The notes under the pieces were generated by a model. It saw nothing but the letters and a program-made list of their open reading frames with translations. It was not told the origin of the DNA and did not search any database. A DNA stretch of 47,030 bases. Origin: Bacteroidales bacterium (GTDB lineage: Bacteria > Bacteroidota > Bacteroidia > Bacteroidales > Muribaculaceae). The stretch is from NCBI GenBank assembly GCA_029219425.1, contig JAQXTJ010000135.1:1-47030 (forward strand), given 5' to 3'. This document shows, in pieces, positions 26,415-33,232 of the stretch; position 1 is the first letter of the stretch, and each line of letters opens with the position of its first letter. The position numbers and the translations under genes are program-made.

Positions 26415-26948
26415 ATGAAAAAAATTTTCGCAATGCTATTATGCGTCATCTTCGCAGCATCGTCAATGAGTGTCAGTGCAAAAAAATGGCGAATGTTTAC
26501 TGATGTGAATTTGGGAAGTGGCGTTACTTCATATTACGATGACACTGTAGAAAACAGTTTTTCAGGAATGTTGTTATTATCAGGAGGGTATCAGCATCAG
26601 AAATGTTTTTTGGGATTAGGTTGTGGCTTAATATTTGATGTTGAGGAAGTTACATCATTTCCATTTTATGCCCACATCCGTTATGATTTCTTCAAAGAAG
26701 ACCCTAAATCATTTTCTCCATTTGTGTCATTGAGAATTGGATATAATATTGCTAATAAGGCAAATGGCAGTCATACAGGAGATGGCATTATTTTTTTGCC
26801 ATCAGCTGGTTTTCGAAAAGGATTGACAGAAAATATAGGGCTAAATCTTGGTGCTTCTGCCGGAATTTATGGGAAAACACGTGACGTGGTAGATTTTTCA
26901 TCGACAACATGTTGGGGCGTTTTCATTAATGTTGGATTAGATTTCTAA
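26415..26948 (+). CDS. Small outer-membrane beta-barrel-like protein
   Basis: 177 residues. Signal peptide MKKIFAMLLCVIFAASSMSV, cleavage near VSAKK. The mature part alternates short amphipathic strands with turns (GMLLLSGGYQHQKCFLGLG, FPFYAHIRYDFF, FSPFVSLRIGYNIANKA, FINVGLDF at the end with a terminal Phe), consistent with an eight-stranded barrel of the OmpW/OmpX size class. I do not recognise a closer family. The sequence is AT-rich compared with most of the window. The LRR-caspase gene begins 6 bases after its stop, so the two are certainly co-transcribed and may act together. Confidence 0.75.
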   Translation: MKKIFAMLLCVIFAASSMSVSAKKWRMFTDVNLGSGVTSYYDDTVENSFSGMLLLSGGYQHQKCFLGLGCGLIFDVEEVTSFPFYAHIRYDFFKEDPKSFSPFVSLRIGYNIANKANGSHTGDGIIFLPSAGFRKGLTENIGLNLGASAGIYGKTRDVVDFSSTTCWGVFINVGLDF

Positions 26949-26954
26949 TTGAAT

Positions 26955-28919
26955 ATGAAACATTCAATCTTTTTATTATTAGTATCATTGCTATTGAGTG
27001 GAAATTACATCCTTGCACAAAGCGTAGTAATTGACGGAGTTGAATATATTAAGTCTGGGATAGGTAGCGCCGACTGTCGTGTAGCTAAGAATCTTTCGAA
27101 ATCGGTAACGAGTCTGACAATTGAAGGCGAAGTAAGGATTAACTCGACTTTTTACACTGTGACTAAAATTGATGATGAAGGTTTCAAAGGATGCCGAAAT
27201 ATATATGAAATTGTTATTCCTAATACCATTGAGCAAATTGGCAAAAAAGCATTTGAAGGATGTTCCAGATTACGAACAATTGTTGTGCCTAATTCTGTAA
27301 AAAATATAGGTGAACGGGCATTTTGGGATTGCAAAAATCTGGAGGCAATTACTATGCCCGACAAGGTAGTGGTTTTTCTTTCCAAAAAGGTAGTGGTTTC
27401 TACTTTCCAAATATTGTATGTAGCTGAATTTGGCATATTCAAGGGGTGCAAGAAACTGACGGATATTCACGGAACAGAAGTGGAATACCCAAAGTATATT
27501 AAAGACTATGCGTTGCAGAATTGCAAAGATGTGCCATTCTATAAGAATATGGCAAACATTGAGTTCTCCGACAAAAGGGCTGTGGAGTTCCAGCCATTCT
27601 CAGTATTTGCAAAGGCCAAAATCAAGACTCCCATTGAGCAGTGGCAACTGAAGAAGGAGTATGAGACCACGGCGCAGTGGCGCGAGCGCGTCACCGAAAA
27701 GACCCGCGAAGCAAAAAAACAGCAGCTCCTCGATGAAGCGCGCCAGGAGTATATCTCGCTGTTTGCGCCAAAGCAGTTGAGAGCCATAATTGGCACCTAC
27801 GATGCCGACTACAACATCTTCCCGATTACAGCCGATGGAATGAGCACATTCTATGTGCGTGTGCCGCTTGAAGAGGCCGAGGCTTTCAAGACAGGATTTA
27901 ACACGGTGAAGCTCACGCCGGTGTATGGCATTGTCGACGACAAGGTGGGAGTGCTCAGTTGCACATTCGAGGCAGCCAACAGCCAAAGGTATTTCTCCGC
28001 CGAAACTTACGACAACGATGTCACCAACGATGTGGCTCTCGGGCTGTCGCCCCTCGAAATCAACGTGAAAGACGATGTGGTGGCCAAGGCCGACACCAAG
28101 GCTGCACCTGCTGCTCCGAGAGTGAAGATTGACAACAGCATCGACCTCAATATTCCCACTTTTGCTTCAAACAACAAGCGCACATTCGTGTTCACCATAG
28201 GCAACGAGAACTACCAGGATGCCGATGCGGTGCCCTTTGCAATCAACGACGCCACGGTGTTCTCGAAATACTGCAACCAGACGCTTGGCGTGCCAATCAA
28301 GAACCTCAACCGCTACAAGGACACCACCTATGGCAAACTGCTTGAAGTGGAGGCGCGAATGAGGGAAATCGCCAGGCTTTACCCGGCCGAGCGCGACAAA
28401 ATCACGTTCATCGTGTACTATGCCGGCCACGGATTCCCTGAGGAGAGCACCAACAATGCCTACCTGCTGCCCGTGGATGGCACGCCCAAGCGCCCCGAGG
28501 CCTGCTACTCGCTGCAGCGGCTCTACGACTGCCTTGGCGAGCTTGGCGTGGGTCGCGCAGTGGTGTTTCTCGACGCATGCTTCACCGGCTCGAAGCGCGG
28601 CAGTGGCATGATTTCGCAGGCACGAGGCACGGTGATAAAGCCCAGGGAGTGCGAGCCGCATGGCAACACAGTGGTGTTTGCCGCAGCATCGGGGATGCAG
28701 ACGGCTCACCCCTATGAGGAGAAAGGCCACGGCCTCTTCACCTACTTCCTGCTCCGCAAGCTGCGCGACACCAAGGGGGAAGTCTCTCTGGGCGAACTGA
28801 GCAACTACCTCAGCTCGGAGGTGAACCGCGAGGCGACACTGACAATAAAGAAAGCTCAGAACCCCGAAGTCGTCCCCTCGGCCGACTTCACCGGCTGGGA
28901 AAATATGAAACTGAAATAA
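26955..28919 (+). CDS. Secreted fusion of BspA-like leucine-rich repeats and a C14 caspase (metacaspase-like) domain
   Basis: 654 residues from the ATG at 26955 (a TTG two codons earlier is possible). Signal peptide MKHSIFLLLVSLLLSGNYIL, cleavage after LAQ. Residues about 50-195 hold BspA-type LRR_5 repeats (TKIDDEGFKGCRNIYEIVIP, IGKKAFEGCSRLRTIVVP, IGERAFWDCKNLEAITMP). Residues 200-400 are a linker with a charged helical part. Residues about 405-620 are a peptidase C14 domain: RTFVFTIGNENYQ, catalytic H492 in YYAGHG and C542 in FLDACFTGS, then VVFAAASGMQTAHPYEEKGH. Both catalytic residues are intact. The first 200 codons are AT-rich, the rest GC-rich, which points to a chimeric origin with the junction near 27540-27600. 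Substrate unknown. Confidence 0.88.
   Translation: MKHSIFLLLVSLLLSGNYILAQSVVIDGVEYIKSGIGSADCRVAKNLSKSVTSLTIEGEVRINSTFYTVTKIDDEGFKGCRNIYEIVIPNTIEQIGKKAFEGCSRLRTIVVPNSVKNIGERAFWDCKNLEAITMPDKVVVFLSKKVVVSTFQILYVAEFGIFKGCKKLTDIHGTEVEYPKYIKDYALQNCKDVPFYKNMANIEFSDKRAVEFQPFSVFAKAKIKTPIEQWQLKKEYETTAQWRERVTEKTREAKKQQLLDEARQEYISLFAPKQLRAIIGTYDADYNIFPITADGMSTFYVRVPLEEAEAFKTGFNTVKLTPVYGIVDDKVGVLSCTFEAANSQRYFSAETYDNDVTNDVALGLSPLEINVKDDVVAKADTKAAPAAPRVKIDNSIDLNIPTFASNNKRTFVFTIGNENYQDADAVPFAINDATVFSKYCNQTLGVPIKNLNRYKDTTYGKLLEVEARMREIARLYPAERDKITFIVYYAGHGFPEESTNNAYLLPVDGTPKRPEACYSLQRLYDCLGELGVGRAVVFLDACFTGSKRGSGMISQARGTVIKPRECEPHGNTVVFAAASGMQTAHPYEEKGHGLFTYFLLRKLRDTKGEVSLGELSNYLSSEVNREATLTIKKAQNPEVVPSADFTGWENMKLK
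27363..27410 (+). repeat. 24-base tandem duplication inside the LRR region
   Basis: AAGGTAGTGGTTTTTCTTTC (27363 on) recurs with small changes at 27387-27410. In the protein this appears as VVVFLSK followed by VVVSTFQ, inserted between two LRR units. Looks like a recent slippage duplication. Confidence 0.7.
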
Positions 28920-28994
28920 CGAGGAAGAATCGTTGTTGGGAAGGTTCATGATTGTAGGAAGCTGTGTCAAAATTCGGTTTGATGATATCTTAAT

Positions 28995-29087
28995 GTAGGG
29001 ACGCACCCCGGTGCGTCCGCGCTACAGCCTCATGATTAAGCGACAACCAAAGAGACCGTGGGCGGACGCACCGGGGTGCGTCCCTAC
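28995..29087. repeat. REPIN-like element, copy 2
   Basis: Same layout and same length (93 bases) as copy 1: GTAG plus GGACGCACC-CC-GGTGCGTCC (28999-29018), 45 bases, and the inverted hairpin (29064-29083) followed by CTAC. The 45-base interior aligns to the reverse complement of the interior of copy 1 at 31 of 45 positions. It lies between the convergent caspase and FtsZ-C-like genes. Confidence 0.82.
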
Positions 29088-29139
29088 ATCAAAAATCATC
29101 TTTCCGCCCCCTCACCTCCAAAAAAACTCTTACCTGCAA

Positions 29140-29496
29140 TCAGCTTGCGAGGAGAAGCATCACTTTGCGCTTGCCCACAGGCACGTCGCTGAATGTGAAG
29201 CTCCACACCACGTTTGCATCCTTGTCGAGATGCTCGAAAATGGGCTTGAGCTGGGCAATTTCGTTGACCGACACATAGCGGTCGTTCTTGTGGGAAATGA
29301 TGTTCACAGCCACATTTTTATACCCCCTGAGAGTGCTTGCATCTATCGAGGCCACAGCGTCCTTCACAGAGTCGCCAAAAAGCTCATTGATGCTGTAATT
29401 CTCACACTCGTTAAGAAAAGCCAAATCACTTGGCTCAATCGACACTATGCCCGGCTGGCACATAGTATCGACAATCTTGGAAATTTCGCGATTCAT
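29140..29496 (-). CDS. Free-standing FtsZ C-terminal-domain-like protein
   Basis: 118 residues from the ATG at 29496 (MNREISKIVDTMCQPGIVSI). Upstream extension to 29718 is open but has no homology and lies before the -7 element. The chain can be laid on FtsZ from the end of helix H7 onward: ISKIVDTMCQPGIVSIEPSD corresponds to the segment before and including the T7 loop (usually PGLxNxDFAD), GYKNVAVNIIS to the first strand of the C-domain (usually GAKxVLxNI), and KDANVVWSFTFSD to the conserved D-A-x-V-I/W-G strand; the end KRKVMLLLAS matches the last strand. The GTPase half (no GGGTG motif) is entirely missing. In the T7 loop, Asn and the first Asp are replaced by Ser and Glu, and the second Asp is kept (D24). 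No signal peptide. It is divergent from nagA. A complete ftsZ is not in the window. Function unknown; a modulator of FtsZ assembly is one possibility. Confidence 0.6.
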   Translation of the reverse strand: MNREISKIVDTMCQPGIVSIEPSDLAFLNECENYSINELFGDSVKDAVASIDASTLRGYKNVAVNIISHKNDRYVSVNEIAQLKPIFEHLDKDANVVWSFTFSDVPVGKRKVMLLLAS

Positions 29497-29531
29497 AAAA
29501 AATAAAAACTTACTAAGTTCAAACAACGCTG

Positions 29532-29539
29532 CAAAGTTA
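29532..29539 (-). promoter_or_regulatory. -7 element TAACTTTG for the FtsZ-C-like gene
   Basis: Minus-strand TAACTTTG 36 bases upstream of the ATG at 29496; supports that start. No clear -33. Confidence 0.5.
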
Positions 29540-29657
29540 CACATTTTTTCAGACATTTGCCTCATATTTCGTTGCATTTCAGCACATTTTCGATGCAAAA
29601 AGGATTTTGACAAGAAAATTTCCGGATTTTCAATAAAAAAATTTCTTATGTAGTGCA

Positions 29658-29685
29658 TTGATAAAAAATTTTTTTCGTATTTTTG
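29658..29685 (+). promoter_or_regulatory. Promoter of nagA
   Basis: TTG at 29658-29660, 17 bases, TATTTTTG at 29678-29685. Start point near 29691, leader of about 80 bases, supporting the ATG at 29771. Confidence 0.55.
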
Positions 29686-29770
29686 CATCACCAATCTATC
29701 CTTTTTGCAGGATACCATTGAAATAATCCATAAACTAACTCAAAAACAATTATTTAGATACTCTTTTTTT

Positions 29771-30931
29771 ATGTTGAAGCAAATCGTTAATGGTCGTATT
29801 CTCACCCCACAAGGCTGGATAGCAGGAGGGTCGGTTGTTTACGACGACAGTCGCATCTTGGAGGTGCGAAACAATAGCTATGTTATTTCGGAGGCAGCCG
29901 AGGTGATTGACGCTCGAGGCATGACAGTGGCACCGGGTGGTGTGGAGATACACATACATGGCGGAGGTGGCCGCGACTTTATGGAGGGAACGGAAGATGC
30001 CTTCCGCGAGGCCATAAAGGCTCACATGTTGCACGGCACCACCAGTATTTTCCCCACACTCTCGTCATCGACCATTCCAATGATAGAGGCAGCTGCCGAA
30101 ACCTGCACCAAGCTCATGGAAGAGCCCGACAGCCCTGTGCTGGGCCTGCATCTCGAAGGCCACTACCTGAATATGCGCAAGGCAGGCGGCCAGTTTCCCG
30201 AGAACATCAAGGATCCCGACCCCAAGGAATACGTGCATATAGTGGAGGACTACAACTGCGTGCGCCGCTGGGATGCAGCTCCCGAGCTTCCGGGCGCAAT
30301 GCAATTTGGCAAGTATATCACATCGAAGGGCATAATTGCTGCCGTGGCACACACCGAGGCCGACTACAAGATAATAAAAGAGGCACGCGAATCGGGCTAC
30401 TCCCACGCCACACACTTCTATAATGCCATGCCGGGTTTCCACAACAACCGCGAATACAAGCATGAGGGAACGGTGGAGAGCATCTACCTGATGGACGACA
30501 TGACGGTGGAGATGATTGCCGATGGCATACATGTGCCTCACACCATCATGCGCCTCATCTACAAGATTAAGGGTGTGGAGCGCACTGCACTCATCACCGA
30601 TGCGCTTGCATGCTCGGCAAGTGCCACCGACAAGGCTTTCGACCCACGCGTGATAATTGAGGATGGAGTGTGCAAGCTGGCCGACCGCTCGGCTCTTGCC
30701 GGAAGTATCGCCACCATGGACCGCCTCGTGAAGACAGCCGTGGACATTGCCGAGATTCCGCTCGCCGATGCTCTGCGCATGGCTTCGGAAACTCCTGCCC
30801 GAATCATGGGAGTGTATGACCGCAAGGGTTCCATACAGCGTGGCAAGGATGCCGACTTTATGATTCTCGACCACGACAACTATCTCCGTGGCGTGATAGC
30901 AATGGGCAAGCAAGTGCTCAATATCATCTAA
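29771..30931 (+). CDS. nagA: N-acetylglucosamine-6-phosphate deacetylase
   Basis: 386 residues from the ATG at 29771 (MLKQIVNGRILTPQGW). Amidohydrolase that turns GlcNAc-6-P into glucosamine-6-P in the cytoplasm. Metal and active-site motifs: HIHGGGGRDF (HxH), LHLEGHYLN (metal Glu), AVAHTEADY and SHATHFYNAM (His ligands), ALITDAL (catalytic Asp). It sits 3.9 kb after the GH18 locus and would process GlcNAc released from the glycans imported there. nagB is not in the window. A stem-loop ends the gene. Confidence 0.96.
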   Translation: MLKQIVNGRILTPQGWIAGGSVVYDDSRILEVRNNSYVISEAAEVIDARGMTVAPGGVEIHIHGGGGRDFMEGTEDAFREAIKAHMLHGTTSIFPTLSSSTIPMIEAAAETCTKLMEEPDSPVLGLHLEGHYLNMRKAGGQFPENIKDPDPKEYVHIVEDYNCVRRWDAAPELPGAMQFGKYITSKGIIAAVAHTEADYKIIKEARESGYSHATHFYNAMPGFHNNREYKHEGTVESIYLMDDMTVEMIADGIHVPHTIMRLIYKIKGVERTALITDALACSASATDKAFDPRVIIEDGVCKLADRSALAGSIATMDRLVKTAVDIAEIPLADALRMASETPARIMGVYDRKGSIQRGKDADFMILDHDNYLRGVIAMGKQVLNII

Positions 30932-30940
30932 GAAACACGC

Positions 30941-30975
30941 TCTTCGGGCAAAAATTGAGTTTTTTTGCCCGAAGA
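30941..30975 (+). terminator. Stem-loop after nagA
   Basis: A perfect 14-base inverted repeat, TCTTCGGGCAAAAA (30941-30954) with TTTTTGCCCGAAGA (30962-30975), 10 bases after the nagA stop. The T-run is within the stem, so it may be an imperfect terminator or an mRNA-end stabilizer. Confidence 0.72.
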
Positions 30976-30998
30976 TTGCAAAAAAAATGCCAAAACTA

Positions 30999-31029
30999 TT
31001 GCACAGTTGAAAATTTAGTCGTACCTTTG
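30999..31029 (+). promoter_or_regulatory. Promoter of tRNA-Gln
   Basis: TTG at 30999-31001, 20 bases, TACCTTTG at 31022-31029. Start point near 31035, 18 bases ahead of the tRNA. Confidence 0.7.
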
Positions 31030-31052
31030 CACTCGTCAAAACGACACAGATG

Positions 31053-31129
31053 GTGATATTAGCTCAGCTGGTTAGAGCTTCGGATTTTGGTTCCGAAGGT
31101 CAAGGGTTCGAAACCCTTATCTCACCCCA
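31053..31129 (+). tRNA. tRNA-Gln (anticodon TTG)
   Basis: Cloverleaf by eye: acceptor GTGATAT with ATCTCAC (one mismatch, T5 with C68), D-arm GCTCAGCTGGTTAGAGC, anticodon arm TCGGA-TTTTGGT-TCCGA with TTG at the anticodon, variable loop AGGTC, T-arm AAGGG-TTCGAAA-CCCTT, then C and an encoded CCA. Own promoter and terminator. Confidence 0.93.
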
Positions 31130-31131
31130 AC

Positions 31132-31168
31132 AGAGGAAATTCCCAAAAGGAGTTTCCTCTATTTTTTT
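31132..31168 (+). terminator. Terminator of tRNA-Gln
   Basis: AGAGGAAA (31132-31139) pairs with TTTCCTCT (31153-31160), then A and seven T. Begins 3 bases after the CCA. Confidence 0.9.
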
Positions 31169-31289
31169 CCCTTGCGCTTTCGGGTTGCTCCGTGGCTCAC
31201 GCATGTGGGCGCGATAGAGAAGTGGTGGATGGCCGCTTTTTTTTTTAGCATTTACCGGTGCGTGCCAGCGAATGCTCTGATTTTTTTCG

Positions 31290-31297
31290 TAATTTTG
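31290..31297 (+). promoter_or_regulatory. -7 element TAATTTTG for rlmD
   Basis: TAATTTTG 40 bases upstream of the predicted TTG start of rlmD. No clear -33. Confidence 0.5.
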
Positions 31298-31336
31298 TGG
31301 CAGTATTTTTTTTAATCACAAAATTATTATTGAGTT

Positions 31337-32746
31337 TTGAGCAGGAAAAGAAAAGAATTGCCCGTGATTGAGGGCGTGGAGATAACCGGAGTTGCTGCCG
31401 AGGGCAAGAGCCTGGCGCGAGTTGACGACATGGTGGTGTTTATTCCCTATGGAGCTCCCGGCGACATTGTGGATGTGAAACTCGACAAGAAGAAAAAGAG
31501 CTATGCCGAGGGTCACATAGTGCGCATGGCGAAGCCGAGCGAGCTGCGCACGGAGCCTTTTTGTGAGCATTTCGGAGTGTGCGGCGGCTGCAAGTGGCAG
31601 CATCTGCCCTATGAGTATCAATTGCAGTGCAAGCAGCAGCAGGTGACCGATGCTCTCGAGCGAATCGCCAAGGTGGAGCTGCCGCCGGTTAGCCCCATTC
31701 TTGGCTCGGAACGCACCTTGCACTACCGCAACAAGCTGGAGTTTACGTTTTCCAACAAGATGTGGCTCACCTATGAGCAGATGCAGAGTGGCGAGGAGTT
31801 CAGCGACCGCAACGCGCTGGGATTCCACATTCCGGGGGCTTTCGACAAGGTGCTCGACATAAGGCGCTGCTGGCTTCAGGACGACATCTCGAATGAGCTT
31901 CGCCTCTTCATCCGCCACTATGCGCTGGAGCGAGGCTACAGCTTCTACGACCTGAGAGCGCAGCATGGCGTGATGCGCACGCTCATGGTGCGCACCACGA
32001 GTACCGGAGAGCTTATGCTCATTGTGGTGTTTGGCGAGGACAACCGTGAAGCTATCGAAGATGTGATGGCTGCCATTGCCGGTCGTTTTCCGCAAATCAC
32101 CTCGTTGCTCTATGTGGTGAACCTCAAGGTGAACGACACCATTGGCGATCAGGAGATTCACTGCTACCGTGGCCGCGACTATATAGAGGAGGAGATGGAG
32201 GGGCTGCGCTTCCGCATAGGGCCGAAGTCGTTCTACCAGACCAACTCACGGCAGGCCTATGAGCTCTACAAGGTGGCACGCAGCTTTGCGCAGCTCACGG
32301 GCGAGGAGTGTGTGTATGACCTCTACACCGGCACCGGCACGATTGCCAATTTCGTGGCCCGACAGGCTCGCAAGGTGGTGGGAATTGAGTATGTGCCCGA
32401 GGCAATTGAGGATGCCAGGCTCAATTCGCGCGTGAATGGAATCGACAACACCATCTTCTACGCCGGCGACATGAAGGATGTGCTCACTGCCGACTTTATT
32501 GCAGAGCACGGCAAGCCCGATGTGATGATAGTGGATCCGCCTCGCGCCGGAATGCATGGCGATGTGGTGAATGTGATTCTTGAGGCTGAGCCTCGGCGCA
32601 TAGTGTATGTGAGCTGCAACCCTGCGACGCAGGCCCGCGACCTTGCTCTTCTCGATGCGAAATACCGCGTAGCAGCCGTGCAGCCGGTGGATATGTTCCC
32701 CCACACACACCATGTGGAGAATGTCGTTCTTTTAGTTAGGAGTTAG
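31337..32746 (+). CDS. rlmD: 23S rRNA (uracil-5-)-methyltransferase of the RlmD/RumA family
   Basis: 469 residues. The start is most likely the TTG at 31337 (Ser-Arg-Lys follows); an in-frame TGA lies two codons upstream and no ATG precedes the conserved region. N-terminal TRAM domain (VEITGVAAEGKSLARVDDMV to YAEGHIVRM), then the iron-sulfur cysteines in PFCEHFGVCGGCKWQ. The C-terminal SAM-dependent fold has VYDLYTGTGTIANFVARQ and VDPPRAGMH, with the catalytic cysteine in VYVSCNPATQARDL. It methylates C5 of a uridine in 23S rRNA; which site cannot be told. The last two codons and the TAG stop are supplied by the TTAGGAG array, directly after the normal family end VENVVLLV. Confidence 0.93.
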   Translation: MSRKRKELPVIEGVEITGVAAEGKSLARVDDMVVFIPYGAPGDIVDVKLDKKKKSYAEGHIVRMAKPSELRTEPFCEHFGVCGGCKWQHLPYEYQLQCKQQQVTDALERIAKVELPPVSPILGSERTLHYRNKLEFTFSNKMWLTYEQMQSGEEFSDRNALGFHIPGAFDKVLDIRRCWLQDDISNELRLFIRHYALERGYSFYDLRAQHGVMRTLMVRTTSTGELMLIVVFGEDNREAIEDVMAAIAGRFPQITSLLYVVNLKVNDTIGDQEIHCYRGRDYIEEEMEGLRFRIGPKSFYQTNSRQAYELYKVARSFAQLTGEECVYDLYTGTGTIANFVARQARKVVGIEYVPEAIEDARLNSRVNGIDNTIFYAGDMKDVLTADFIAEHGKPDVMIVDPPRAGMHGDVVNVILEAEPRRIVYVSCNPATQARDLALLDAKYRVAAVQPVDMFPHTHHVENVVLLVRS

Positions 32747-32784
32747 GAGTTAGGAGTTAGGAGTTAGGAGTTAGGAGTTGGGAG
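32736..32784. repeat. Heptamer array TTAGGAG x7 (one variant unit), left flank of the S23-type gene
   Basis: Seven tandem units: six TTAGGAG and a last TTGGGAG. The rlmD stop (TAG, 32744-32746) lies in the second unit. The four-helix-bundle gene starts 45 bases after the array. Confidence 0.96.
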
Positions 32785-32829
32785 ATTTTTTGGTGATATT
32801 GTGTAACTTTTATTGGATTTTTCAGAAAA

Positions 32830-33225
32830 ATGGCGCGGGATAGTATTACGCTGGAGAAGAGCAAAGTGTTTGCTGTCAGGATTATTAAGCTCTATAAGTA
32901 TCTTAGAGAAGAAAAACGTGAATATGCATTGTCAAAACAAATATTGCGTAGCGGTACATCAATAGGCGCCAATCTTTCGGAAGCAATGTATGGCATATCG
33001 GAGAAAGATTTTTTGTCGAAAGTGTATATTTCCCTAAAAGAGTGTGCCGAAACGCATTATTGGCTCGATTTGTTGATGAGTACTGAATATCTGACGCAAC
33101 AAGAATACGACTCAATAAAGGCTGACTGCAATGAATTGATAAAATTACTCTCATCAATCACTAAAACTATGTCGGAAAAACTTCGAAGACAAAACTCAAA
33201 ATGTCTCCTGACTCCTAACTCCTAA
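32830..33225 (+). CDS. Four-helix-bundle protein of the S23 / 23S rRNA intervening-sequence family
   Basis: 131 residues, all helical by pattern. Family hallmarks: KVFAVRIIKLYKYLREEKRE, LSKQILRSGTSIGANLSEAM (the S-G-x-S-I-x-A-N-x-x-E core), DFLSKVYISLKECAETHYWL and YDSIKADCNELIKLLSSI. These small pentameric-type bundles are found alone all over Bacteroidetes, also as Avd of diversity-generating retroelements; the cellular role of stand-alone copies is unknown. No reverse transcriptase is nearby. The gene is AT-rich and bracketed by inverted TTAGGAG arrays; its last residues (LTPNS) and TAA stop are read from the right array. It behaves like an inserted cassette. Confidence 0.9.
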   Translation: MARDSITLEKSKVFAVRIIKLYKYLREEKREYALSKQILRSGTSIGANLSEAMYGISEKDFLSKVYISLKECAETHYWLDLLMSTEYLTQQEYDSIKADCNELIKLLSSITKTMSEKLRRQNSKCLLTPNS

Positions 33226-33232
33226 CTCCTAA
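33205..33232. repeat. Heptamer array (inverted, CTCCTAA x4, one variant), right flank of the S23-type gene
   Basis: CTCCTGA then three CTCCTAA, the reverse complement of the left array. It gives the stop of the four-helix-bundle gene (TAA, plus strand) and that of the convergent CYTH gene (TAG, minus strand). Confidence 0.96.

Noticed and set aside
29497..29718. Longer N-terminus of the FtsZ-C-like protein that might restore the GTPase domain
   Set aside because: The 74 extra codons are Lys/Phe-rich, too short for the domain, lack GGGTG, and overlap the -7 element of the gene.
32830..33225. Avd accessory protein of a diversity-generating retroelement
   Set aside because: No reverse transcriptase, template repeat or variable repeat is seen around it.
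32736..33232. Heptamer arrays considered as a CRISPR or as terminal repeats of an insertion sequence
   Set aside because: There are no spacers and the unit is only 7 bases; no transposase motif in the enclosed protein, which is a four-helix bundle. Kept as an unusual cassette, not as CRISPR or IS.
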